Assembly: GCA_021781775.1 (NCBI GenBank)
Contig: JAJXWE010000036.1
Location: 1 to 9,012, forward strand
DNA length: 9,012 nucleotides
Direction: 5' to 3'
DNA from: Pseudomonadota bacterium
GTDB taxonomy: Bacteria; Pseudomonadota; Gammaproteobacteria; Steroidobacterales; Steroidobacteraceae
How positions within the stretch are numbered: the first letter of the stretch is position 1; every line of letters starts with the position of its first letter. The position numbers and the translations under genes were made by a program. Below the pieces are notes generated by a model. That model was given only the letters and a program-made list of their open reading frames with translations, was not told the DNA's origin and searched no databases. This document shows, one piece after another, positions 1 through 5,281 of this stretch.

Positions 1-62
1 GGCGCGCTGCGTTGAGCGACGAGTAAGTCGCTGCACGGCGTCTGCACGAAACGACTCACACA
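1..62. other. unassigned edge sequence
   Basis: No gene was recognised here. The only structure is a 6-bp inverted repeat, AGCGAC at 15-20 and GTCGCT at 27-32, with a 6-nt loop. It lies downstream of the tRNA operon terminator, so it could belong to a neighbouring gene's end outside the window. Confidence 0.3.
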
Positions 63-92
63 GTGAAATTCGCGAGCCGACAGGCCTCGCGA
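63..92 (-). terminator. probable intrinsic terminator of the tRNA operon
   Basis: On the minus strand, just after tRNA-Lys, TCGCGAGGCC (92-83) pairs with GGCTCGCGA (78-70). One G is bulged and the loop is TGTC. The stem has 9 base pairs and is followed by AATTTC, a short T-rich stretch. The position about 23 bases past the tRNA 3' end is right for a terminator. The weak T-tract lowers confidence. Confidence 0.5.
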
Positions 93-114
93 GTTGCTCA
101 TTTCCCAGCGGAAT

Positions 115-190
115 TGGTGGGCCGTGTAGGGATCGAACCTACGACCAAGAGATTAAGAGTCTCCTGCTCTACCAGCTGAGCTAACGGCCC
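115..190 (-). tRNA. tRNA-Lys(CTT)
   Basis: The minus strand folds into a complete 76-nt cloverleaf. The acceptor stem is GGGCCGT/ACGGCCC, the D-stem GCTC/GAGC, and the T-stem GTAGG/CCTAC with loop TTCGATC. The anticodon stem is GGAGA/TCTCT around loop CTCTTAA, so the anticodon is CTT and the tRNA reads AAG as lysine. The discriminator is A and CCA is encoded (117-115). It is the last of three tRNAs in one transcript. Confidence 0.97.
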
Positions 191-200
191 ATTATCGGTC

Positions 201-227
201 GCGGAAGTCGCTCAGGGCGCCTTCCGC
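201..227 (-). other. hairpin in the His-Lys tRNA spacer
   Basis: GCGGAAG (201-207) and CTTCCGC (221-227) form a perfect 7-bp stem with a 13-nt loop between tRNA-His and tRNA-Lys. It could guide processing of the precursor or act as an attenuator between the tRNAs. No T-tract follows it on the minus strand, so it is unlikely to be a full terminator. Its function is inferred only from its position. Confidence 0.4.
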
Positions 228-233
228 CAAATT

Positions 234-310
234 TGGGGTGGACGATGGGACTCGAACCCACGACAACCGGGATCACAACCCGGGACTCTACCAGCTGAGC
301 TACGTCCACC
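234..310 (-). tRNA. tRNA-His(GTG)
   Basis: The minus strand folds into a 77-nt cloverleaf. The acceptor stem is GTGGACG/CGTCCAC, the anticodon stem CCGGG/CCCGG with loop TTGTGAT (anticodon GTG), and the T-stem GTGGG/CCCAT. The gene shows the histidine identity element: an extra G at position -1 (base 310) opposite C73 (base 237), followed by encoded CCA (236-234). It is the middle gene of the operon, 43 bp from tRNA-Lys and 50 bp from tRNA-Arg. Confidence 0.97.
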
Positions 311-346
311 GTCGTCGCAACCATCCCCCCCCTCGCGGCTGTGCCG

Positions 347-360
347 GCCGCCGAAGCGGC
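347..360 (-). other. UUCG tetraloop hairpin next to tRNA-Arg
   Basis: On the minus strand GCCGC-TTCG-GCGGC forms a 5-bp stem closed by a C(UUCG)G tetraloop, an unusually stable RNA fold. It begins at the base immediately after the encoded CCA of tRNA-Arg. Such a hairpin may set where 3' processing begins or protect the precursor. This role is inference from placement. Confidence 0.45.
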
Positions 361-437
361 TGGCGTGCCCGGCAGGACTCGAACCTGCGACCACCGGCTT
401 AGAAGGCCGGTGCTCTATCCAACTGAGCTACGGGCAC
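361..437 (-). tRNA. tRNA-Arg(TCT)
   Basis: The minus strand folds into a 77-nt cloverleaf. The acceptor stem is GTGCCCG/CGGGCAC, the D-stem GCTC/GAGC, and the T-stem GCAGG/CCTGC with loop TTCGAGT. The anticodon stem is CCGGC/GCCGG around CTTCTAA, so the anticodon is TCT and it reads AGA. The discriminator is G and CCA is encoded (363-361). It is the first gene of the operon, about 48 nt after the likely transcription start, so RNase P must trim a leader. Confidence 0.97.
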
Positions 438-492
438 GCGAAACTGCATCGCCCACTCGCCCGCAAGCCAGACCTGCCGCACGGGGGCGCGA

Positions 493-522
493 ATCATACG
501 GAACCGCGCGTGCCAGCGTCAA
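493..522 (-). promoter_or_regulatory. sigma70 promoter of the tRNA operon
   Basis: On the minus strand TTGACG (522-517) and TATGAT (498-493) lie 18 bp apart, a near-consensus -35/-10 pair. The -10 is followed by a GC-rich stretch, TCGCGCCCCC, the kind of discriminator found at stable-RNA promoters under stringent control. The direction and distance fit transcription of tRNA-Arg, tRNA-His and tRNA-Lys. Stringent control is inferred from known promoter behaviour. Confidence 0.75.
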
Positions 523-580
523 TTCCTTCGCCGGCCGCCGCCGCGGCCCCCAGTGGCGCCGCGGCGGCAGCGTTATCATC

Positions 581-597
581 CCATATCCCGGATATGG
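581..597. repeat. 17-bp palindrome upstream of the CYTH gene
   Basis: CCATATCC-C-GGATATGG is a perfect 8-1-8 inverted repeat between the tRNA promoter and the CYTH gene. It covers an alternative in-frame ATG at 594. It could be an operator for the CYTH gene or a chance palindrome. No second copy was noticed in the window. Confidence 0.4.
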
Positions 598-635
598 ATC
601 CCCCGTCCGCCCCACCCCGCAGGTTCACCTCAGGC

Positions 636-1313
636 ATGCCCGCCACCCCACCAGCGCCCGCCTCCCAGGACACCCGGGAAATCGAGTGGCAGCTGGCAGC
701 CTCGGACCTGGCTCCGGTCCGGGCGTGGCTGGCGGCGAACCCGGCGGTCGGCGGACTGCGGATCGAGCCGCTTCCCGGCGTGCGCCTGCGCGATACCTAC
801 CTGGATACGCCCCACTGGAGGGTCTTGCGGGCGGGCTACGCCTTGAGGCTGCGCCACGAGGACTCGCGCGCCGAGGCTACGCTGAAGAGCCTCAGGTCGG
901 CCCGGACGGACCTCGCGGACCGGCAAGAGATCACCGAGGCGCTGGCGGACGGCCAGATCACCCCCGAGCTCGCCCCCGGTGCGGTGGGCCGGTGGCTGCG
1001 CGGTGTGCTCGACCGGCAGCCGCTGGTGTCCCTGTTCACGGCATGCACCCAGCGGGAGCGCTTCGCCGTCTACGGGGCCCCTCCACGGGCGCTGATCGGG
1101 GAGATCGCCCTGGACGAGACCCAGCTGCTCGGGCCTGCCCAGGCAGCGCGGGAGCACCTGCTGCGCGTCGAGGTGGAACTGCGGGACGGTCATCCGCAAG
1201 CCCTGGCACTCCTTGTCGAGGCCCTGCAGCGGCATTGCCGGCTCACGCCGGCCCGGGAGAACAAGTTCGCCGCCGGTCTGCGCGCCGCTGCGCTCGCCCC
1301 GCCGCTCGGCTGA
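636..1313 (+). CDS. CYTH domain protein (triphosphate tunnel enzyme family)
   Basis: The 225-residue protein matches the CYTH fold, an eight-stranded tunnel that binds triphosphate groups. Family members include inorganic and thiamine triphosphatases and class IV adenylate cyclases. Visible landmarks are REIEW (14-18, the family's N-terminal ExE), YLDTP (55-59), YALRLR (68-73), ATLKSL (81-86), RQEI (96-99), ALIGEIALDE (152-161), RVEVEL (177-182) and RENKF (207-211). The usual lysine of the ExExK signature is Gln19. No signal peptide or CHAD domain is present, so it is probably a single-domain cytoplasmic protein. In-frame starts also exist at GTG 510 and ATG 594. GTG 510 lies inside the tRNA promoter and would add an Ala/Pro-rich tail, so it is unlikely. 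ATG 636 is preferred, although its ribosome site is weak. The substrate cannot be told from sequence. Confidence 0.82.
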   Translation: MPATPPAPASQDTREIEWQLAASDLAPVRAWLAANPAVGGLRIEPLPGVRLRDTYLDTPHWRVLRAGYALRLRHEDSRAEATLKSLRSARTDLADRQEITEALADGQITPELAPGAVGRWLRGVLDRQPLVSLFTACTQRERFAVYGAPPRALIGEIALDETQLLGPAQAAREHLLRVEVELRDGHPQALALLVEALQRHCRLTPARENKFAAGLRAAALAPPLG

Positions 1314-1324
1314 GCGCCGCTCAG
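1310..1324. repeat. palindrome spanning two convergent stop codons
   Basis: CTGAGCG-C-CGCTCAG is a perfect 7-1-7 inverted repeat. Its left arm contains the TGA of the CYTH gene (1311-1313) and its right arm the TGA of the emrB-like gene (1323-1321, minus). As RNA it can form a 6-bp stem with a GCC loop. It may serve as a weak bidirectional end signal. No T-tract follows on either strand. Confidence 0.4.
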
Positions 1325-2910
1325 TGTGCGCCGGCCGACACCTCGGCGGACATCGCGGACTTGACCGGACGGGCGAACCAGACCAGGACCACCATCGCCA
1401 CGAACAGGTAGCCGGAGGCATAGAAGATGTCGTCGGCCGAGAGCATGTACGCCTGCTGATCGATCAGCCGGTTCAGCAGCAGCCTGCCCTGGTGATGCGA
1501 CAGCCCGGCGGCCTGCACCTGCGCCATGAACTGCGTCGCCTGTGGATTGGAGGCGAGCCGCTCGGCGAGCTGTGCGTGATGCAGGGTCGCTCTCTGCCAC
1601 CACAGCGTCGTCGTGATCGAGGTCGCGAACGAGCCTGCGGTGATGCGCGTGAAGTTGATCAACCCGGAGGCCGAGGCGATGCGTTCCGGTTCGAGCCCGG
1701 AGAATGCGAGCGCCAGCAGCGGGATGAAGAACGTCGCCATCGCCGCGCCCTGGATGAGGGTGGGCGTCAGCAATACCTCGACGTCCGCCTGGGTATTGAA
1801 ATCCGCCCGCATGAACATCACCAGGGCAAACACCAGGAAGGACACCGTGACGAACCAGCGCGGATCCAGCCGGTCGACCAGGCGGCCGACGATCGGTGTG
1901 AGCAGGATCGCGAGCAGACCCACCGGCGCTAGCACGAGACCCGCCATGGTTGCGGTGTAGCCCATGTACTGCTGCAGCCACAGCGGCAGCAGCACCACGT
2001 TGCCGAAGAACAGGCCGTAGCCGATCGACATGGCGACCGAGCTGACCATGAAGTTGCGCCGGCGGAAAAGACCGAGATCCACCACCGGGTGCGCATCGGT
2101 GAGTTCCCAGACCAGGAACACCATGAAGGACACCGCCGCGACGATGGCCAGCATGACGATGAACGGGGAATTGAACCAATCGAGATTCTTGCCCTTGTCG
2201 AGCATGATCTGCAGCGCACCGACCCACAGAACCAGCAACCCCAGCCCCACTTTGTCGATCGGCAGCTTAACGGTGGGCGTTTCGCGCCGGCGGTAGATAC
2301 TCCAGGTCAGCAGCGCGGCCACGACTCCCACGGGTACGTTGATGTAAAAGATCCACGGCCAGGAGATGTTGTCGGTGATCCACCCGCCGAGTACCGGCCC
2401 GACGACCGGCGCGACCAGGGTGGTCATGGACCAGACCCCCAGCGCCGCACCCGCCTTGGATTTGGGAAAGCTCGACAGCAGCAGAGCCTGCGACAGCGGG
2501 ATCATCGGGCCGGCCACCAAGCCCTGCAGCGCGCGGAACGCCACCAGCAGACCGAACGTCGGCGCGAGGCCGCAGAGCATGGAGGAGAGCACGAACAGGA
2601 TGGTCGAGGCCGTGAACAGGCGCACCTGGCCCACCCGGCGCGTCAGCCAGCCGGTGAGCGGCATGGAGATGGCATTCGCGACCGCGAACGAGGTGATCAC
2701 CCAAGTGCCCTGATCGGGCGAGACACCCAGATCGCCGGCGATCGCCGGGATGGATACATTGGCGATCGAGGTATCGAGCACGTTCATGAACGTCGCCAGC
2801 GACAGCGCAATCGTTCCCAGAACGACCGCCATGCCCTCGAGCGGCGGCAACGCAACCGGCCCTGGGGTCGGGCGCGGTGCCGGCGAGGACGTCGCGTCGG
2901 TCTCGCTCAT
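1321..2910 (-). CDS. emrB: DHA2-family MFS multidrug efflux pump, EmrB-like
   Basis: This 529-residue inner-membrane protein should exchange protons for drugs, and its length fits the 14-helix DHA2 (EmrB/QacA) family. A proline-rich cytoplasmic tail (about 1-22) precedes helix 1. The DHA2 signature LDTSIANVSIP spans 45-55 and motif A (GWLTRRVGQVRLF) 87-99. Motif B, RALQG, is at 126-130. The antiporter motif C, with APVVGP and GG, lies at 158-176, and WPWIFYINVPVG at 184-195 is typical of EmrB proteins. It is the last gene of the marR-emrA-emrB block and starts 14 bp after emrA stops, so the two are co-transcribed and probably translationally coupled. The only ribosome-site-like sequence, GGTAGG, is very close to the ATG. 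Substrates cannot be predicted; EmrB homologues export hydrophobic drugs, uncouplers or fatty acids. Confidence 0.95.
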   Translation of the reverse strand: MSETDATSSPAPRPTPGPVALPPLEGMAVVLGTIALSLATFMNVLDTSIANVSIPAIAGDLGVSPDQGTWVITSFAVANAISMPLTGWLTRRVGQVRLFTASTILFVLSSMLCGLAPTFGLLVAFRALQGLVAGPMIPLSQALLLSSFPKSKAGAALGVWSMTTLVAPVVGPVLGGWITDNISWPWIFYINVPVGVVAALLTWSIYRRRETPTVKLPIDKVGLGLLVLWVGALQIMLDKGKNLDWFNSPFIVMLAIVAAVSFMVFLVWELTDAHPVVDLGLFRRRNFMVSSVAMSIGYGLFFGNVVLLPLWLQQYMGYTATMAGLVLAPVGLLAILLTPIVGRLVDRLDPRWFVTVSFLVFALVMFMRADFNTQADVEVLLTPTLIQGAAMATFFIPLLALAFSGLEPERIASASGLINFTRITAGSFATSITTTLWWQRATLHHAQLAERLASNPQATQFMAQVQAAGLSHHQGRLLLNRLIDQQAYMLSADDIFYASGYLFVAMVVLVWFARPVKSAMSAEVSAGAH

Positions 2911-2924
2911 GACCTACCGGGCCC

Positions 2925-4241
2925 TCAATACATCCAGTGATCGGCGCGGATCGGCCGGCCGGCGACGCGATCCACCGCAACGCGCCGCAGTCGTGCCCGC
3001 GCGTCCGCGCCCGGCGTCCGAAGCAAACGGGCGTCGGCGGCGTGGACAGGCGCATGCACGGGAGCATGCCCCGGCACTGCGCCCGGATCGTTGGCGGCAA
3101 TGATCCGCGCAATCGTCCGGTCGGCCTGAGCGTCGACCGATGCGAACACGTCCGTGGAGGCGTCTGGAGCAGTGCTCACAACCTCAGGCATACGCGGCGA
3201 ACGGTCGTGGCGAACATCGACATAGGCGCTCATCGACAGGCCGATCTGCAGCGGATGCTTCGCCAGCTCGCGTGGATCGAGCGCGACGCGCACTGGCACG
3301 CGCTGCACGATCTTGATCCAGTTGCCGGTGGCGTTCTGCGGCGGCAGCAGCGAGAACGCCGAGCCGGTGCCGGCGCCGAAACCGACGACATGCCCATGGA
3401 ACACGACGTTGCCGCCGTAGAGGTCCGAAATCAGCCGCACCGATTGGCCGATGCGCATGTCGGCGAGCTGCGATTCCTTGAAGTTCGCGTCGACCCAGAC
3501 CTGATTCAGTGGCACGACGGACATCAGCGGCATGCCGGGGTTGACGTGCTCGCCAAGCTGCACGTCGCGTTTGGCCACGAAGCCGGCGACCGGCGCCGGC
3601 ACGACGGTGCGCGCGTAGGTCAGGTACGCGGCGTGCACCGCGGCGGCGGCGGCCTGCACGGCGGGGTTGGTCGCGATGGTCGTGTGATCGACCCAGGCGC
3701 GATTGGCGGCCATGCGCTGCTCAGAGGCGGCGAGCGCCGCCTGCGCGGCGCGCACCGCATCCAGCGCGTGCTGCACGTCCTCGCCCGAAACCGCGCCCGT
3801 GCGTGCCAGCCGCGCCCGGCGCGCGTAGTCGGCTTGCGCCTGCCGCAGCGCGGTCTGCTGCACCCGCACGTCGGCGCGCAGCTCGTCGGTGGTCGCAAAC
3901 AGATTGCGCACCCGGCGTACCGTGCTTGCCAGGTTCGCCTCAGCCTTCTGCAGCGACACCTGGGCATTGGCCCGGTCGAGGCGCACCAGCACATCGCCGG
4001 CCTTCACGAACTGGGTGTTGTTGGCGGTGATGGCGATGACCGTGCCGGAGGTGCGCGGCGTGATTTCCACCACGTTGCCGCTGACGTACGCGTCGTCCGT
4101 GTACTGCACGTAACGGGCGTAGGTAAACCAGTACACTCCATAGCCGATGCCGCCGAGCACGACGACCGCGGAAATCGCCGTCAGCCAGCGCGCCCTGGAG
4201 TTGCTCCAGAACGAAATCTTGGGGTCTTGCGCGGTCGTCAT
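2925..4241 (-). CDS. emrA: HlyD/EmrA-type membrane fusion protein
   Basis: This 438-residue periplasmic adaptor should link the EmrB-like pump to an outer-membrane channel. A short cytoplasmic tail is followed by one membrane helix (about 20-41). YTDDAYVSGN (47-56) is the classic EmrA opening. The two half-lipoyl segments lie near 57-95 and 212-245 and flank a long Ala/Gln/Arg-rich coiled coil (about 92-205). VWVDANFKESQL (248-259) and the region at 310-340 form the beta-barrel part. The expected EmrA end is near IARIIAAN (378-384). The protein then continues for about 54 residues, including HAPVHAPVHA and an Arg-rich tail, which is unusual. ATG 4241 was chosen because GGGAG lies 10 bases upstream. 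An in-frame ATG at 4262 has no visible ribosome site. Confidence 0.93.
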   Translation of the reverse strand: MTTAQDPKISFWSNSRARWLTAISAVVVLGGIGYGVYWFTYARYVQYTDDAYVSGNVVEITPRTSGTVIAITANNTQFVKAGDVLVRLDRANAQVSLQKAEANLASTVRRVRNLFATTDELRADVRVQQTALRQAQADYARRARLARTGAVSGEDVQHALDAVRAAQAALAASEQRMAANRAWVDHTTIATNPAVQAAAAAVHAAYLTYARTVVPAPVAGFVAKRDVQLGEHVNPGMPLMSVVPLNQVWVDANFKESQLADMRIGQSVRLISDLYGGNVVFHGHVVGFGAGTGSAFSLLPPQNATGNWIKIVQRVPVRVALDPRELAKHPLQIGLSMSAYVDVRHDRSPRMPEVVSTAPDASTDVFASVDAQADRTIARIIAANDPGAVPGHAPVHAPVHAADARLLRTPGADARARLRRVAVDRVAGRPIRADHWMY

Positions 4242-4292
4242 GATCTGCTGTCTCCCGGCCATCGCCGCCGAAGCATGTCTTGCTGCCGCGGC

Positions 4293-4318
4293 GATATATG
4301 CCTAGGCAATTTTTAATC
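4293..4318 (-). promoter_or_regulatory. operator and -10 region of the emrA-emrB promoter
   Basis: The perfect 10-bp palindrome TGCCTAGGCA (4299-4308) lies in the 97-bp gap between the repressor gene and emrA. On the minus strand it is directly followed by TATATC, a plausible -10, so a bound repressor would cover the promoter spacer. The same GCCTAGGC core next to TATAT occurs before the repressor gene at 4856-4863. Binding by the adjacent MarR protein is inferred from the duplicate site. Confidence 0.6.
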
Positions 4319-4338
4319 CTGAAAACGGGGAATCTGTC

Positions 4339-4806
4339 TCAGCCCACCTGCTGCAGCATGCGGGTCAGATATTCCTTCAACTTCTCCGCCTCCGGCCTCT
4401 CCAGGCCCTGCAGGAAGCGGTTCTGAACGGCCACGGAGATCTCGAGCATCCGCGGGTAGGCGGCCCGCCCCTCATCCGTCGCCTCGAGGTAAATCAATCT
4501 GCGGTCCTTCATGCAGCGCATCCGGCGCACCAGTCCCTTCTTCTCCAGCCGGTCGATCATCCGAGTCATCGCACCCGCATCGTACGAGAGCTCCTTGCAC
4601 AGGTCCGAGGCGGACTTGCGATTGCCTCCCCCGACCAGCCGGACCATCACGATGAACTGCGCCGAGGTCACCCCGAGCGACGAGAGGTGCGGATCGACAG
4701 CGAGCTCACGGTCGAGCGCGGCAAGCATCTCGACCTTCACGCGGGTCATCAGGTAGCCGATGCTCTCGGTCGGCCGGTAGCTCAGGACGTCATAGATGTT
4801 CGCCAA
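4339..4806 (-). CDS. MarR-family transcriptional regulator of the efflux genes
   Basis: The 155-residue protein has the MarR layout: an N-terminal dimerisation helix, then a winged helix-turn-helix. SASDLCKEL (65-73) is the first HTH helix, AGAMTRMIDRLEKKGLV (77-93) the recognition helix, and RRMRCMKDRRLIYLEATDEG (94-113) the wing with its conserved DRR and TxEG. The C-terminal helix returns to the dimer interface. Such proteins usually repress their own gene and a neighbouring pump and let go when a phenolic compound or drug binds, as EmrR does for emrAB. Cys70 and Cys98 are present, but oxidation sensing cannot be claimed. It starts at TTG 4806, set by GGAGG six bases upstream. It is the first gene of the efflux block, and a separate promoter before emrA lets the pump be expressed independently. 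Confidence 0.93.
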   Translation of the reverse strand: MANIYDVLSYRPTESIGYLMTRVKVEMLAALDRELAVDPHLSSLGVTSAQFIVMVRLVGGGNRKSASDLCKELSYDAGAMTRMIDRLEKKGLVRRMRCMKDRRLIYLEATDEGRAAYPRMLEISVAVQNRFLQGLERPEAEKLKEYLTRMLQQVG

Positions 4807-4812
4807 CGCTGG

Positions 4813-4817
4813 CCTCC
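4813..4817 (-). promoter_or_regulatory. ribosome binding site deciding a TTG start
   Basis: GGAGG on the minus strand lies 6 bases before TTG 4806. No ATG or GTG in the right frame has a comparable site, so this Shine-Dalgarno sequence supports the uncommon TTG start of the MarR-type gene. Confidence 0.75.
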
Positions 4818-4848
4818 GCGCGAATCCCTCAGAAGAGATATCTGGACA

Positions 4849-4881
4849 TATATCTGCCTAGGCCACAATTGTAATGGCAAT
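4849..4881 (-). promoter_or_regulatory. operator and promoter of the MarR-type gene
   Basis: TGCCTAGGCC (4855-4864), with the perfect core GCCTAGGC (4856-4863), lies about 50 bp before the repressor start. Reading the minus strand, TTACAA (4873-4868) is a possible -35, then comes the palindrome, then GATATATG as a possible -10 region. This matches the layout before emrA, where the same core also abuts TATAT. The simplest reading is autorepression. The exact promoter boxes are uncertain. Confidence 0.58.
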
Positions 4882-5023
4882 AACTGTCCGGTTCAATCCC
4901 GAGGCGAAGCGGGTCCTGCCCAGAACTACGACTTGTTCTTGACTGTAATATTCATGCGGCCGGATGTTCCTGGAACTGTCACAGCGGCCTGTCAGCCTAG
5001 CGGGGAACATCGGAGCACTTGCG

Positions 5024-5260
5024 ATGAACGCTGACCCCCACAGCCGCTGGAGAGCGGCGCTCTCGGCCGCGGCCCGCCAGACGCTCGCCGCCCGCTGGCA
5101 CAACACCGTGCACTCGCTGCGCGTGGCGCGGCTGCAATACCGCGCACTCTATGCGGCCGATGAGGCCGACATCGGGGCGCTGCGCAAGGCGGCGCAGCGC
5201 ATTCACGACCTCGAGCAGTTGCGCAGTGTGCTCGCCGGGGAGCTCGGCAGGCCGGCCTGA
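5024..5260 (+). CDS. small unrecognised protein, 78 residues
   Basis: I do not recognise a family. The predicted protein is short, soluble and rich in Ala, Arg and Leu, and is probably all helical. The stretch at about 50-74 (IGALRKAAQRIHDLEQLRSV) has heptad-like spacing that could form a coiled coil. There is no signal peptide, membrane segment or metal-binding motif. ATG 5024 has GGAG eight bases upstream. An in-frame ATG at 4964 lacks such a site. It is transcribed divergently from the MarR-type gene, so the operator at 4855-4864 could influence it. It ends inside a strong inverted repeat shared with the gamma-glutamyltransferase gene. The good ribosome site and clean terminator position argue that it is a real gene, but this is not certain. 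Confidence 0.62.
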   Translation: MNADPHSRWRAALSAAARQTLAARWHNTVHSLRVARLQYRALYAADEADIGALRKAAQRIHDLEQLRSVLAGELGRPA

Positions 5261-5274
5261 ACGGCCGGCCTGCC
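5246..5274. terminator. perfect 12-bp hairpin between convergent genes
   Basis: GGCAGGCCGGCC (5246-5257) and GGCCGGCCTGCC (5263-5274) are exact inverted repeats with a 5-nt loop, TGAAC, that contains the stop codon of the small ORF. The gamma-glutamyltransferase gene ends 7 bp beyond it on the other strand, so the hairpin serves both 3' ends. There is no T-tract on either side, so it may act as a transcript-end stabiliser or a factor-assisted terminator. Confidence 0.65.
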
Positions 5275-5281
5275 GCCGCGC

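Noticed and set aside
63..437. Prophage or genomic-island attachment site at the tRNA genes
   Set aside because: No integrase gene is present and no direct repeat of a tRNA 3' end was seen elsewhere in the window.
341..1411. Plus-strand open frame (356 codons) over tRNA-Arg and the CYTH gene
   Set aside because: It runs through a tRNA gene and a promoter and its product is Arg/Pro/Gly-rich low complexity; the CYTH frame has real motifs.
1190..2227. Minus-strand frame (345 codons) overlapping emrB
   Set aside because: It covers the EmrB-like gene in another frame, has no membrane-helix pattern, and crosses into the convergent CYTH gene.
2937..4316. Long plus-strand open frame (459 codons) antisense to emrA
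   Set aside because: It lies wholly opposite a clear EmrA gene, is rich in His, Arg and Gly without family motifs, and is a usual by-product of high-GC codon use.
4889..4906. tRNA T-arm-like sequence (GGTTCAATCC) in the marR upstream region
   Set aside because: The flanking bases give only a 3-bp stem, and no acceptor, D or anticodon arm can be found, so a tRNA fragment or attachment site is not supported.
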